A stretch of DNA of 64,000 nucleotides from an uncultured Porphyromonas sp. GTDB taxonomy: Bacteria; Bacteroidota; Bacteroidia; Bacteroidales; Porphyromonadaceae. Where the stretch lies: positions 26,604-90,603 of the forward strand of contig NZ_CALHDW010000010.1 of NCBI RefSeq assembly GCF_938023125.1, in the 5' to 3' direction. Of the stretch, positions 17,619 to 27,233 are shown piece by piece (the first letter of the stretch is position 1; each line of letters begins with the position of its first letter). The notes under the pieces were generated by a model. That model saw nothing but the letters and a program-made list of their open reading frames with translations. It did not search any database and had not been told where the DNA came from. The position numbers and the translations under genes were made by a program.

Positions 17619-18647
17619 CTATTGCGAGGGTGGGAGATGCTGCTCTATAAAGGAAAGAATACGCTCTTTACAGGCCTTGGAGCGAGCATCGAAAGGATGA
17701 TCTAGACAGCCCAATTCTACAACGGACTGCAGACGCCGGGCAAGAGAACGACACAAATCTTCCTCTCGTATCTCTTTCAAATGCCGCTCTATTCTCCCCC
17801 GGATAACCACCCACATACATTGCCGTTGCCATCGGATGCGCTGACTCTCCTCGGCTTCGGCCTCGTAGAGTTTGTAGGCATGCTCTAGACCGGTTATCCA
17901 ATCGTTTATCTTGCGTGCTCGCTTGGTGGAGAGGTCTATCGAGCCCTCGTTGGGATAGTAGTAATAAAAAGGTAGGGAGGTGATGGTGACGCGCCCTTTG
18001 TTGCGGAGCATGAGTTCGCTTGTCCAAGGGAAATCCTCAAAAGTGATCCCCTTGATAAAACGGAAGTTGGCTAGCAGCTCTCTACGGATTAGGAGGCGCC
18101 ACACATAGAAGTGCTTGAGAGGCATCTTGATATTAGAGTGCGATTGCTCCGTAAAATGGGCAAAAACGTCTGACGTTGTGAGCTGATTTACATTCTCTAG
18201 TTGGTAGCGTTTGTAATAGCTCTTGGGCAGCTTTTTATCCACATCAAAGCCCAACTTTCTCCTCAGAATGGTAGTGAGTCGGTAGTAGGGATCTTTGTAC
18301 CACGTAACGATATTGCTCCCGTTGGCTTTGGCAAGAGCCAAGCTCAACTCTAAGGTCTGAGGGTGAATGAAGTCATCCGAATCGAGGAATACCACATACT
18401 CACCCCGGGCTTGCTCTAGGCCCTTATTACGTGCATCGGAGAGCCCTCCATTCTCTTTATCCACAATCTTAATGCGAGCATCCTTTGCTTGATACGCGGC
18501 AAGGATAGCCCTGCTGCCATCGGGACTTCCATCATTCACGCAGATAGCTTCCCAATCAGTATAGGTCTGATTGAGTACACTATCGAGGCAGCGCGCTAAA
18601 TAACGCTCCACATTATACACCGGGATAATCAAGGATATAACAGCCAT
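17619..18647 (-). CDS. Family 2 glycosyltransferase
   Basis: A 342-aa GT-A fold enzyme that should transfer a sugar from a nucleotide-sugar to a surface glycan. The N-terminal 110 residues hold ISLIIPVYNVERYL, NDGSPDGS, ENGGLSDARNKG and the metal-binding FLDSDD motif. The C-terminal part is basic and variable and has no transmembrane helix. The acceptor cannot be inferred; the gene stands alone between aguA and a lipoprotein gene and has its own predicted promoter. Confidence 0.93.
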   Translation of the reverse strand: MAVISLIIPVYNVERYLARCLDSVLNQTYTDWEAICVNDGSPDGSRAILAAYQAKDARIKIVDKENGGLSDARNKGLEQARGEYVVFLDSDDFIHPQTLELSLALAKANGSNIVTWYKDPYYRLTTILRRKLGFDVDKKLPKSYYKRYQLENVNQLTTSDVFAHFTEQSHSNIKMPLKHFYVWRLLIRRELLANFRFIKGITFEDFPWTSELMLRNKGRVTITSLPFYYYYPNEGSIDLSTKRARKINDWITGLEHAYKLYEAEAEESQRIRWQRQCMWVVIRGRIERHLKEIREEDLCRSLARRLQSVVELGCLDHPFDARSKACKERILSFIEQHLPPSQ

Positions 18648-18678
18648 AGGGGTACTCTACACAATCTATTCTTGGGCA

Positions 18679-18708
18679 CAAAGGTACACTTTACCCCCAT
18701 GTAAGCCA
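18679..18708 (-). promoter_or_regulatory. Promoter of the glycosyltransferase gene
   Basis: Minus strand TTG, 20 bp, TACCTTTG (-7 box at 18686-18679), about 30 nt before the start codon. Confidence 0.65.
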
Positions 18709-18722
18709 AGCCTCAAGAGGCT

Positions 18723-18771
18723 CATTCAAATAAAATGCAGCCTATGAAGAGGGAGACTCCTCGTAGGCTGC
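18723..18771 (-). terminator. Terminator of the 18799-19302 lipoprotein gene
   Basis: Minus strand GCAGCCTA (18771-18764) pairs with TAGGCTGC (18744-18737) and is followed by ATTTTATTTG. Confidence 0.85.
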
Positions 18772-18798
18772 TTGGATAATACTTTTATGTAGAACTGT

Positions 18799-19302
18799 TT
18801 ATTTCTTCATGGGAGGAAACTTCAGGGCATAGACATATTTCTCATTCCCGGAGTACGGCCCAAGCTCTACCCCTGAGCACTCCAATACGGCAACAATGCG
18901 ATTGTAGTTTTTCTTTGTAGTCTCTGCCGCTAAACGTATGGAACCGCGCAAGGTGCCCTCTTTGTCAAAGAATTTTACATCTACAGAAAATTTACTCACA
19001 TACCCCAACCATGGACGAACCTTCCCCTCGGGTATAGCGAACATGGGATCTCGAGAACCTTCGCTTCCCATTTCTACAGAAATGACATTTCCCTTTGCGT
19101 ACTGACTAAACTCATGATAGCCCCGAGAGTTTACATTCTCGATCTGAAGGCGAATATCCTCTGTCGGAAAGTTTTCGGGAGTAAGATTGAGAATCTTAAA
19201 CCAAATAGGCATCGGACCAACAACATTCTCTTGTCTACTGCAAGCAGAAAACAAAAGGAAACAGCCGAGGGCAACAATCCCGGAATACAATAACTTCTTC
19301 AT
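18799..19302 (-). CDS. Hypothetical lipoprotein
   Basis: A 167-aa exported protein with a typical lipoprotein signal (MKKLLYSGIV start, lipobox FSAC, Cys21). The mature part has predicted beta-strand character (FSVDVKFFDKEG, GSIRLAAETTK) and no recognised domain. It is a single-gene unit with its own terminator. Function unknown. Confidence 0.88.
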   Translation of the reverse strand: MKKLLYSGIVALGCFLLFSACSRQENVVGPMPIWFKILNLTPENFPTEDIRLQIENVNSRGYHEFSQYAKGNVISVEMGSEGSRDPMFAIPEGKVRPWLGYVSKFSVDVKFFDKEGTLRGSIRLAAETTKKNYNRIVAVLECSGVELGPYSGNEKYVYALKFPPMKK

Positions 19303-19603
19303 ATCAATATTCTATTTTAGAGGGAAAATATGGGACATTTCAACCCCATACTGGTAATTATACTTACTATTAGAACCACGAATTCATGACTAGCATCAAA
19401 AACGCATTCCCCTACAAAGATAAAAAACATTTTGAATAAACAGCAGAAAAAAAATACACAACAAGCCTCTATTCACGACAAATCAAGAAGATACTCCTTT
19501 CTGCTCTAAAATAAATCAAGATTAAACCTCGAGAATCGTTTTTCATCTCTAGTTCTGTAGAGGCTTTGAACGCAAATGCCTCGTAACGAAAGAGAAGAAA
19601 AAG
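19303..19603. other. Divergent intergenic region
   Basis: AT-rich spacer between the divergent lipoprotein and beta-barrel genes. No clear promoter box, RNA or repeat was recognised. Confidence 0.5.
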
Positions 19604-22384
19604 ATGACAGACAGCCCCAGAACCAGCACGAACCACCTGCAACGTTTCTTCGTTGCACTAGTCGCCACCCTATTCTTCGGCCTTTCCCTAACTGCTCAAG
19701 CCCAGACGTACACCCTCTCGGGCACGGTGCTCGACACCCGGCAAGAGACGATTGTAGGGGGGAATGCCATGCTATTTACCCAACAAGGCAAGCAGGTAAC
19801 CGGTAGTACCACCGATGCCGAAGGGAATTTCCGCCTCCGCAATCTCTCCCCAGGGAGTTACGCACTGCGTGTATCCTTCGTAGGCTACAAAGAATACACA
19901 ACCATAATCAAGATTCCCCACTCGGGCACGCTCCGCATTGTTCTCGAGGAGGACAGCCGGCTCCTCAACACCGTGACCGTGGAGGCTCGTGCTGCGGATA
20001 TGACCGTAAAGGGTGACACGGTGGTTTTCAATGCGGATGCCTACCACGTGGGGCAAGGCGCCATGCTCGAAGACCTCATCAAGCGCATTCCCGGTGCTGA
20101 GGTCAGCTCCTCGGGTAGCATTACCATCAACGGAAAGAGTGTAGACAAGATACTCGTAGAGGGCAAGGAGTTTTTCTCCGGAGACACCAAAGTAGCCACC
20201 AAGAATCTCCCTGCCGAAGTAGTGGACAAACTCGAGCTACTCGACCGCTCTAGTGAGCAATCTCGCATGACAGGCTTTGATGATGGAGACGAAGAGACGG
20301 TACTCAACCTCACCTTCAAAGCTTCCCACAAAACGGGATTATTTGGCAATCTCTTCGCCGGATATGGCACCAACAACCGATACGAAGCCAATGCCACTAT
20401 CAACAACTTCACAGGGAAAAACCGCCTCACATTCATTGCCGGGAGCAACAACACCAACGACCGCGGTTCCGGAGAACTCGACACCGATAGCGGGGGCGGA
20501 TTCCGAGGCCGAGGCAGACCTCAACAGGGGATCGCCAACTCCTCTTCTGTAGCCGGCGATATTGCCTGGAGTTTGCTCTCCAACCTCGACCTAGAAGGCA
20601 ACGGCCGCTATGGTTACACAGACCGCGTTGCCACGAGCGAAAAACTTACGGAACAATTCCGCACCAATGCGGCAAGTCTCTTCTCTCAAGAGACGCAAGA
20701 CCTCCGCTCCTTTACACACGGCGTTGGCTCTCAACTCCGCCTTACCTATAAGATAGACTCTCTCACCGAGCTCGTCTTCCGTCCCTCCGTCTGGTGGAAT
20801 AAGAACTACGACTTGGGGTACAACACAACCTCTGCGTGGGAGGATCAAACGAACCCCATCAGCACGGCACAGACACAATACAACGCCTCAAGCAACTTCC
20901 TTTCTCTGGGGGGAGACCTCGACATAAGCCGTCGCCTAAGCAGCAAAGGGCGTGTCTTGAGCCTAGGCATTCGCACGAGATACAACGGCAATCAGAGCGA
21001 AGGCAACTACCTCGCCTCCTTCTCCGGGCTCGGGGCGGGCAGCGGCATCAATCAAAATAGAGACCTACTACAACAAGACGACAGCCACACCCTCTCCACC
21101 ACGCTACGCCTATCCTACGTAGAGCCTCTTACCTCTCGCCTCTTTTTGCAAGTGCTAGGCGAGTGGAAGCACAATACACGTGAGGGAGATCGCCAAGTGT
21201 TCACCCCCGACGCATCGGGCAAATACACCCTACTCGACGCTCTGTACTCCTCTAAGTTTACCGGCAAACTTGATGCTTATAGAGGTTCTCTCAACCTGCA
21301 ATTCCGCACCAAAGGCTTTGACATAACGGCAGGTCTGGGGCTCGAGCCCGGCAAGATGACGACCCAATACCTCTCCCGGTCTTGGGTCAATCAGCAACTC
21401 TTTTTCGTGCCCAACCTCCGCATTAACCTCCAGCCCGGCAAGCAAACAATGTGGCGACTCGACTATAGAGGCAGCACAGAGATGCCGAGTGTTTCCTATA
21501 TGATCCCCACGGTAGACCCCACCGACCTACTTCGCATCACCGAGGGGAATAGCAGCCTCAAGCCCTCATTCAGGCACCAGATACACTCCTTCTTCCGCAG
21601 CTTCAACCCCACCAGCCGCATAGCCATCAACCTCTTTATGGAAGCCAATTATGAGCTCAACGGCATAGCCTCTGTGGTTCGTTACGACAACGCCACCGGG
21701 CAGCAGCGCATCAGTTACCGCAATGTGGATGGCAACTCCTCCATTCGATTGTTTGGAATGAGCTCCATGCCCTTTTTCTCTCCCTTGCTGACGCTCAATG
21801 CCGGGCTTCGTGGGATGTTCAACCATCAAAATGGGTACGTTGTCGATGCCGCCACAAACACAGAGCAACTCAATAAGAGTGACAACTGGAGCGTAAGCCC
21901 CTCACTTTCTCTCTCCTTTGCCAAGGGCAATCTCTACCTTCGCTTGCGAGGCGGCCTCTCCTTCAATACGGCCCTTAACTCACTCAGCAGCCAAGCGCAA
22001 CGCACGGCGTGGGACTACGAGTCCGGGCTTGAAGGCTCCTACGACCTGCCTTTTGGGCTAAAGCTCGAGAGCGACATTCTCTACCAAACCAACCAAGGCT
22101 ACGGCACGAACTACCAAAAGAACTCGTGGCTATGGAATACAGCCCTCTCCTACAGCTTCCTCAAAAACAAGGCGGCAACCATTCGCCTCAAGGGCTACGA
22201 CCTGCTGAATAGCGAGACCGGAATCTCTCGTGAGGTGACAGCCCTCAACGTGACCGATAGCCGCACCAACGTACTGGGTAGGTACTTTATGGTACACTTC
22301 ATCTACCGCTTCAGCAGCTTTGGTAAGGGAAGCTCTCGCAGCGACTTCGGGGAGCGTCACTTCGGCGGTCCTCCTCCACGCTAA
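19604..22384 (+). CDS. Outer-membrane beta-barrel protein with CarboxypepD_reg-like domain
   Basis: A 926-aa outer-membrane protein. A signal peptide (hydrophobic core LQRFFVALVATLFFG, cleavage near AQAQT) is followed by a carboxypeptidase-regulatory-like beta-sandwich (YTLSGTVLDTRQE to about residue 120), a plug-like segment (GDTVVFNADAY, LIKRIPGAEV, INGKSVDKILVEGKEFF) and a long barrel of the OMP_b-brl_3 type. The C-terminal barrel ends with FMVHFIYRF and a Gly/Arg-rich tail. It resembles TonB-dependent receptors but lacks a clear complete TonB box. No partner lipoprotein is adjacent. Transported ligand unknown. The gene is GC-richer than many neighbours. Confidence 0.92.
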   Translation: MTDSPRTSTNHLQRFFVALVATLFFGLSLTAQAQTYTLSGTVLDTRQETIVGGNAMLFTQQGKQVTGSTTDAEGNFRLRNLSPGSYALRVSFVGYKEYTTIIKIPHSGTLRIVLEEDSRLLNTVTVEARAADMTVKGDTVVFNADAYHVGQGAMLEDLIKRIPGAEVSSSGSITINGKSVDKILVEGKEFFSGDTKVATKNLPAEVVDKLELLDRSSEQSRMTGFDDGDEETVLNLTFKASHKTGLFGNLFAGYGTNNRYEANATINNFTGKNRLTFIAGSNNTNDRGSGELDTDSGGGFRGRGRPQQGIANSSSVAGDIAWSLLSNLDLEGNGRYGYTDRVATSEKLTEQFRTNAASLFSQETQDLRSFTHGVGSQLRLTYKIDSLTELVFRPSVWWNKNYDLGYNTTSAWEDQTNPISTAQTQYNASSNFLSLGGDLDISRRLSSKGRVLSLGIRTRYNGNQSEGNYLASFSGLGAGSGINQNRDLLQQDDSHTLSTTLRLSYVEPLTSRLFLQVLGEWKHNTREGDRQVFTPDASGKYTLLDALYSSKFTGKLDAYRGSLNLQFRTKGFDITAGLGLEPGKMTTQYLSRSWVNQQLFFVPNLRINLQPGKQTMWRLDYRGSTEMPSVSYMIPTVDPTDLLRITEGNSSLKPSFRHQIHSFFRSFNPTSRIAINLFMEANYELNGIASVVRYDNATGQQRISYRNVDGNSSIRLFGMSSMPFFSPLLTLNAGLRGMFNHQNGYVVDAATNTEQLNKSDNWSVSPSLSLSFAKGNLYLRLRGGLSFNTALNSLSSQAQRTAWDYESGLEGSYDLPFGLKLESDILYQTNQGYGTNYQKNSWLWNTALSYSFLKNKAATIRLKGYDLLNSETGISREVTALNVTDSRTNVLGRYFMVHFIYRFSSFGKGSSRSDFGERHFGGPPPR

Positions 22385-22397
22385 TCACCTCTTACTA

Positions 22398-22480
22398 CTT
22401 TCCAAGTGAGGAAAGGCAACTTTCCAAAGGTGGAAAACTAATTTTCCAGACTTGGAAAAGAGAATTTCCAAGTGTGGAAA
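22398..22480. repeat. Array of four short palindromes at exact 22-bp spacing
   Basis: Four perfect palindromes of the form TTTCC(A)-N4/6-(T)GGAAA lie at 22398-22415, 22421-22436, 22442-22459 and 22465-22480. Their centres are 22406.5, 22428.5, 22450.5 and 22472.5, a constant 22-bp period. Arms are conserved while the loops and linkers differ. The array starts 14 bp after the beta-barrel gene. Confidence 0.92.
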
Positions 22481-22623
22481 CCCTCCACTCCGGGTGGGGA
22501 AATAAGAGAGACGAAGGCGAGTTCGATCAAGGAACAGGCCGGCCGCCAAAACGAAAGCAACGCCCCCCGATGCCGGAGCTGCCTGGTTTCTTGTCAGAAG
22601 TCAGTGAGTTCTTCTAGAAAAAC

Positions 22624-22660
22624 AGCCCGATTTCTTCACAGAAACCGGGCTATTTCTTTT
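22624..22660 (+). terminator. Rho-independent terminator downstream of the beta-barrel gene
   Basis: AGCCCGATTTC pairs with GAAACCGGGCT (one mismatch) and is followed by ATTTCTTTT. It lies 240 bp after the stop codon, beyond the palindrome array, so the array would be in the 3' UTR. Confidence 0.8.
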
Positions 22661-22681
22661 GCGTTTGTGGGCAAGAATCTT

Positions 22682-24076
22682 TTATGCGGGGCGGAGCGTC
22701 TCATGCCCTAAGGGCAAATGCTTGAGCAAGACGTGGGTAGACTCCTCTTGCAGGGCGGCTCTCGAGGCGAGAGTTAGCTCCCATTCTCGGGCATACTTCC
22801 GGCGATCCACCTTGAAGTTTTCGCTTCCCACGCTATCAAGTCGTGCAATAAGAGAGCCCACGGTGAGCGTCTCGGGGTCTACCGCGGGATAGTAGTTGCC
22901 CGTGCGCGATTGCTTGGTGTACTTCACCTCCACAATAAGGTTGAGCGCCAAGAGTTGCCGTACAATCATAGTGGTAAGCTTCACGGGGATGCGGCATTGG
23001 TCCGCTAATTGCTCTACGGTATAGGGCTCTTGCTTTTTGGGATCTACAAAGCGTTGTACGATATGCGCCATGATAAGCACGGTAAGGAAGTCCATATAAC
23101 GGCGAGACACCTTGGTTACCTCCTTTTCGTAGGTGAACTTATTCACATTCTGTATCGCATAGCAGAGCTTGGCACAAAAGAGGGTGATAATCCAGGTCAG
23201 TTGCATCCAGAGGAGCAATAGCGGGAAGGCGGCAAATCCTCCGTAGATAGCGTTGTACCTCGAGATCCACAGCATCCCTCCGATGTAAAGCATCTGGAAA
23301 ATCTGGAAGGCAACCCCCGCCAACGTACCGGAGATAAGGGCCGGAACGAAGCGCACCTTCACGTTGGGTAGCGCCATAAATATGGCCACAAACGAGAAGA
23401 CGGTGAGCACAAAAGGCACCAGATTGATGAGGAACGTAGTCATGCTACCGAGGAGGAAGAAATCCTTCATAAAGGTATTCCTGATGGTAGTCATGGCGAT
23501 GGTAATACCCGAAGATAGCACGATTAGGACGGGCAAAAGGAAGATCATGGTAAAGTAGCTCGTCACCTTGTCTTTGAAGGTTCGCCCCTTGGGGGTCTCC
23601 CAGATGCGGTTAAAAGCGCTCTCAATGGTGGAGAGAAGGTTGAAAACCGTATAGAGCAAAAAGACAAGACCAATCCCCAAGAAGAGGCCGCCCTTTACTT
23701 GCGAAAGATAGTTCTCCACAAAGCCCAACGAAGTCTGAATCTCCGTAGTGTGGGTGGGCAGGGTCTCTATAAGGAAATCGGAAATCGCATCTTGTACCCC
23801 AAAGCCCTTGGCAATCCCCACCAAGACGGCAAGCATAGGCACCACGGCAAGTACCGTGCTATAGGTGAGCGCAGAGGCCTTACTCGTGAGATCGCCCTGC
23901 ACAAAACCCTTTATTGCCATGTATAGAGACTTGAGCGAATTGATGTAGATACGACGGAAGCCCCGCACCTCAGAGGACTCAATGTGCCACATGTCTCTTG
24001 ACACAAAATCCATGAAGTCAACGAGTAGTACACGACCAATGCGCATCCATCTTTTCATCCTATTTTTCTTTGCCAT
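22682..24076 (-). CDS. YihY/BrkB family inner-membrane protein
   Basis: A 464-aa integral membrane protein. About six hydrophobic segments are visible (for example STVLAVVPMLAVLVGIAKGF, GGLFLGIGLVFLLYTVFNLL, TFLINLVPFVLTVFSFVAIF), with the family hallmark ALTYSTVLAVVPML in the first. The C-terminal 150 residues are cytoplasmic and include a winged-helix-like segment (YTVEQLADQCRIPVKLTTMIV). BrkB was once called RNase BN by mistake; the true role of the family is not settled. It is a single gene, divergent from the TonB receptor. Confidence 0.92.
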   Translation of the reverse strand: MAKKNRMKRWMRIGRVLLVDFMDFVSRDMWHIESSEVRGFRRIYINSLKSLYMAIKGFVQGDLTSKASALTYSTVLAVVPMLAVLVGIAKGFGVQDAISDFLIETLPTHTTEIQTSLGFVENYLSQVKGGLFLGIGLVFLLYTVFNLLSTIESAFNRIWETPKGRTFKDKVTSYFTMIFLLPVLIVLSSGITIAMTTIRNTFMKDFFLLGSMTTFLINLVPFVLTVFSFVAIFMALPNVKVRFVPALISGTLAGVAFQIFQMLYIGGMLWISRYNAIYGGFAAFPLLLLWMQLTWIITLFCAKLCYAIQNVNKFTYEKEVTKVSRRYMDFLTVLIMAHIVQRFVDPKKQEPYTVEQLADQCRIPVKLTTMIVRQLLALNLIVEVKYTKQSRTGNYYPAVDPETLTVGSLIARLDSVGSENFKVDRRKYAREWELTLASRAALQEESTHVLLKHLPLGHETLRPA

Positions 24077-24104
24077 ACAGAATACTTTTCGTCTTTAGAC
24101 CGAC

Positions 24105-24112
24105 CAAAGATA
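24105..24112 (-). promoter_or_regulatory. Candidate -7 box of the YihY/BrkB gene
   Basis: TATCTTTG on the minus strand, about 29 nt before the start codon. No well-spaced -33 element is seen. Confidence 0.45.
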
Positions 24113-24135
24113 GTAATAATAGCGCAGCAAAATGC

Positions 24136-24143
24136 TACCTTTG
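24136..24143 (+). promoter_or_regulatory. Candidate -7 box of the TonB receptor operon
   Basis: TACCTTTG on the plus strand, giving a leader of roughly 130 nt. The -33 element is poor, which would fit an activated or repressed promoter. Confidence 0.45.
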
Positions 24144-24275
24144 CTCCGCAAAAGGCAAATCGAACAACAAGCGAATGGGCTGAGTGTGCCCTCGCTTCTT
24201 TACGCTCCACCTCTGCCCCAATAGGATGCAGAGAGTGAGGGGCGCATATCCTTCAACAAAGATGTTATACACATT

Positions 24276-26507
24276 ATGAACTCAACCCTATTAAAGAGAA
24301 TATTCTTCTCACTTTTCCTCCTCGTCTCTGCGCTACAACTACAAGCGCAAATCACCATCAGCGGTAAGATTACCGACAAAGAGACGGGGCAGCCCCTCCC
24401 CGGTGTTACCATCCGTGTAGACCACAGCCTGAAGGGAGCCACCAGCAATTCGAGAGGCGAATTCATCCTCAAAAACCTGCCCAATGGCGAGCAAACACTT
24501 CGCTTCTCCGCCATTGGCTACCGCTCCGAGCACGCCACTTTTGTCCAAACTACCTCAAACGTGCAGATCAGCATGGCAGAAGAGAACCGGCAATTGGCGC
24601 AAGTGGTGGTCACAAGCACCGGTACACACAGGCGGATGGCAGAGACTCCCATCCCCGTACAGGTGATTACCGCACAAGATCTCTCCTCAGCCCATATCTC
24701 CACCCTCGAAGAGGCGCTCTCCAAACTCTCCTCTTCCTTCTCCTTCTCCAGCAACGCCATGGGTACCGAGGTCTCGCTTAACGGACTCAAAAGCAGCTAC
24801 ATCCTTTTCCTCCTCAATGGGCAACGAATGCTCTCCGACGATGCTATACAGCGCATCAATATGGCCAATGTAAAGCGCATAGAGATACTCAACAGCTCCG
24901 CTTCGCTCCTCTATGGGAGCGACGCAGTGGGTGGTGTGGTAAACATCATTACCGACGACGATAAAAACGGAATAGAGGTATCCTCCACCACTCGAGTAAG
25001 CAACCACGAGCGCCTCAGTGAGGCTGTGACCCTCGATCTCAACCTCGGAAAAATTACCTCCGCCACCTCCTACCTCTACCGCCAAGCCGGCAACTGGCAG
25101 CTATCTCCCATGGCAGAGGTTGTGGACAAGAAGACCAAACAGGTAAAAGAAGAATCTACAACGAAACAGGCCTCTCTGGGCTATGGGAATCACCTCGTTC
25201 AGCAACGCTTCTCCTATTCCCCCCTTACCAACCTCACCTTTAAGGCTGAGGGAAGTTTCTATGACAACATGAGCAGGCGCCCTATCGAAGGCTATGATTA
25301 CAACGTAGACCACCGTGCCTATGCCTACGGAGCCGGCATGCAATACATCGTCTCACCACGTGTTTTCGTTGCGGCCAACTTTGCGGCAGACAACTACAGC
25401 TCTAGCTATATCTACCTCAAAGACACCAAGAAAAACAAGCAGGGCGAACGCCTAGAACGCAAAAGGACCCGGTACTACAAGGGGGATCTATCCGGGGTAT
25501 TCAAGCTGAGTCGCAACAATAAACTCAGCACCGGCCTGGAGTACCTTAATGACGCACTCAGCAGTGCCACCGACACCTACGACCACAAAAGCACCTACAC
25601 GGCCTCGGCTTTCGCTCAAGACGAATGGACCATCGCACCCGGGCTGGAGCTAGTGGCAGGGCTGCGCTATTCCTTCAACGAAACATTCCACAGCCACCTA
25701 TCCCCCTCGATCTCTATCATGGGTGTAAGCGGCGGATTACGGGGGCGGGTCTCCTACTCTACAGGCTTCAAGGCTCCTACGCTCCAACAGATCTATGCTT
25801 CGGAAGTGGCCCTAACCACCAATCGACTAAGCCTGGGAAATATAAACCTCAAGCCCGAAGAGAGCCACAACCTCTCGGTAAATCTAGAGTATCTACACCG
25901 TCGTTTTTCACTCTCGGCAACGGCATTTTTCAATCATATATCGAATATGATCAACTACCGCACCCTCTCAAAAGAGGAGGCCGCTCCCTACCTCAAGGAG
26001 TATGACGAGGTGCAAATGCGCGACAATATCGACCGTGCCAGAGTATTCGGGCTCAACCTATCTGCCCACGCCTACCTGGGTGCAGGCTTCGACTTTGCCG
26101 GCTCTCTCTCCCTACTCGATGGCAAAAACATTACTCCCATGGCCACGAAAAAGAATCCTCATCCCGATCCTATCCAACTCGATAAGAGTGTGGGCATACT
26201 CGGGAATGCTCGCCTCAATTGGGGGCACACTTGGGGGCTGTACGATCTCAAACTTGGCGTCTTGGCCTATGGACAAGGCGAACGCTACTCAGTCACCTAC
26301 GACTACTACTCGCCCGCTTTCTACCTACTCGATTTTGTAACAACCCACGACTTTACTTTGGGAGACTACAAGATAACCTTGGGCGCCGGAGTAGAAAACA
26401 TCTTAGACTGGCGCGATGCTCACCCCTGGAACACCGCCAAACCCTACGCCACCGTACAGCCGGGGCGCTCTCCCTACGTGAGCCTAACGCTCCACTATCG
26501 TCACTAA
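24276..26507 (+). CDS. TonB-dependent outer-membrane receptor (IhtA-like)
   Basis: A 743-aa receptor for TonB-driven uptake. Signal peptide ending near LQLQAQ, then a CarboxypepD_reg-like domain (ITISGKITDKETGQPLPGVT, residues about 25-105), a TonB-box-like QVVVTSTGTH, a plug domain (ETPIPVQVITAQDL, LYGSDAVGGVVNIIT) and a 22-strand-type barrel ending in VSLTLHYRH. It heads an operon with a CobI-like methyltransferase and a CbiK-like lipoprotein. A TonB receptor beside a CbiK-like lipoprotein is the arrangement of the iht haem-transport locus of P. gingivalis, so haem, another porphyrin or a corrinoid is the likely ligand; this is inference. Confidence 0.93.
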   Translation: MNSTLLKRIFFSLFLLVSALQLQAQITISGKITDKETGQPLPGVTIRVDHSLKGATSNSRGEFILKNLPNGEQTLRFSAIGYRSEHATFVQTTSNVQISMAEENRQLAQVVVTSTGTHRRMAETPIPVQVITAQDLSSAHISTLEEALSKLSSSFSFSSNAMGTEVSLNGLKSSYILFLLNGQRMLSDDAIQRINMANVKRIEILNSSASLLYGSDAVGGVVNIITDDDKNGIEVSSTTRVSNHERLSEAVTLDLNLGKITSATSYLYRQAGNWQLSPMAEVVDKKTKQVKEESTTKQASLGYGNHLVQQRFSYSPLTNLTFKAEGSFYDNMSRRPIEGYDYNVDHRAYAYGAGMQYIVSPRVFVAANFAADNYSSSYIYLKDTKKNKQGERLERKRTRYYKGDLSGVFKLSRNNKLSTGLEYLNDALSSATDTYDHKSTYTASAFAQDEWTIAPGLELVAGLRYSFNETFHSHLSPSISIMGVSGGLRGRVSYSTGFKAPTLQQIYASEVALTTNRLSLGNINLKPEESHNLSVNLEYLHRRFSLSATAFFNHISNMINYRTLSKEEAAPYLKEYDEVQMRDNIDRARVFGLNLSAHAYLGAGFDFAGSLSLLDGKNITPMATKKNPHPDPIQLDKSVGILGNARLNWGHTWGLYDLKLGVLAYGQGERYSVTYDYYSPAFYLLDFVTTHDFTLGDYKITLGAGVENILDWRDAHPWNTAKPYATVQPGRSPYVSLTLHYRH

Positions 26508-26522
26508 TTAGGGAGAGAGAAC

Positions 26523-27233
26523 ATGCCTTCTGTAGTAGATTTTGTAGCCTTAGGACCCGGGGGCTCTCACCTTGTAACGGCACGTGCGCTTGCGGCATTA
26601 CAAGCGGTGCAGCACATATATTACCCCGAGTTGGGAGGCAAAAGTCAAGCCCGAGAGCTACTCGTACAACTCGGGCTCCCCGGCGAAAAGCTAAGAGGAT
26701 ATACCCTACCCATGAGCCACAATAGGCAGGCAGCCCTTGAGGCATACGCCCAAGTGGCTAGAGAGGTAGCCGAGCTAGCCCGGCAAGAGCACTCTATTGC
26801 CATTGTGGCAGAGGGCGATGTGAGCATTTATTCCTCCACCCACTATATTGCCACCCAACTGGAGGAGAGAGGCATCTCTATACGCCATCATGCAGGCATC
26901 CCCTCTTTTATTGCAGCAGCTTCTGCCCTCAACATTTCTCTCGTAGAGGGTAACGAAATGCTGGTTGTCTCCCCCGGCAAAGTCTCTCGGGAGCTACTAC
27001 AGAGTGTAGCCGATGGGGGCGGCACCCTTGTCGTTATGAAGCTATCGCAATGCGAGGCCGAGCTAAAAGCCCTTATGCCCTACTTTGCGCCCCACCTCCA
27101 ATACTACTATTGTGAGTTTATCGAACGCCCCAACGCCCTCTACCTCCGTGACCTAGAGGCGATACAGGCGCACCCCTTTACCTATTTCTCCCTCCTTATC
27201 TGCAAATCGCATCCATCCCTTACAAACCGATGA
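26523..27233 (+). CDS. cobI: Precorrin-2 C20-methyltransferase-like protein
   Basis: A 236-aa tetrapyrrole methylase family protein. Family features are the N-terminal VALGPGGSHLVTARAL with the GxGPG-like SAM site, AIVAEGDVSIYSS, GIPSFIAAASALNISLVEG and a Ser-Pro-Gly-Lys segment near residue 150. In corrin synthesis this enzyme methylates precorrin-2 or cobalt-factor II at C20. Here no other corrin gene is near except the CbiK-like lipoprotein, whose start overlaps this stop by 4 bp (ATGA). The isolated gene could serve partial corrinoid synthesis or haem/sirohaem chemistry; its real substrate is uncertain. Confidence 0.88.
   Translation: MPSVVDFVALGPGGSHLVTARALAALQAVQHIYYPELGGKSQARELLVQLGLPGEKLRGYTLPMSHNRQAALEAYAQVAREVAELARQEHSIAIVAEGDVSIYSSTHYIATQLEERGISIRHHAGIPSFIAAASALNISLVEGNEMLVVSPGKVSRELLQSVADGGGTLVVMKLSQCEAELKALMPYFAPHLQYYYCEFIERPNALYLRDLEAIQAHPFTYFSLLICKSHPSLTNR

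Noticed and set aside
22398..22480. CRISPR array
   Set aside because: Units are 22 bp with palindromic arms and no repeat-spacer pattern of 30-40 bp; no cas genes nearby.
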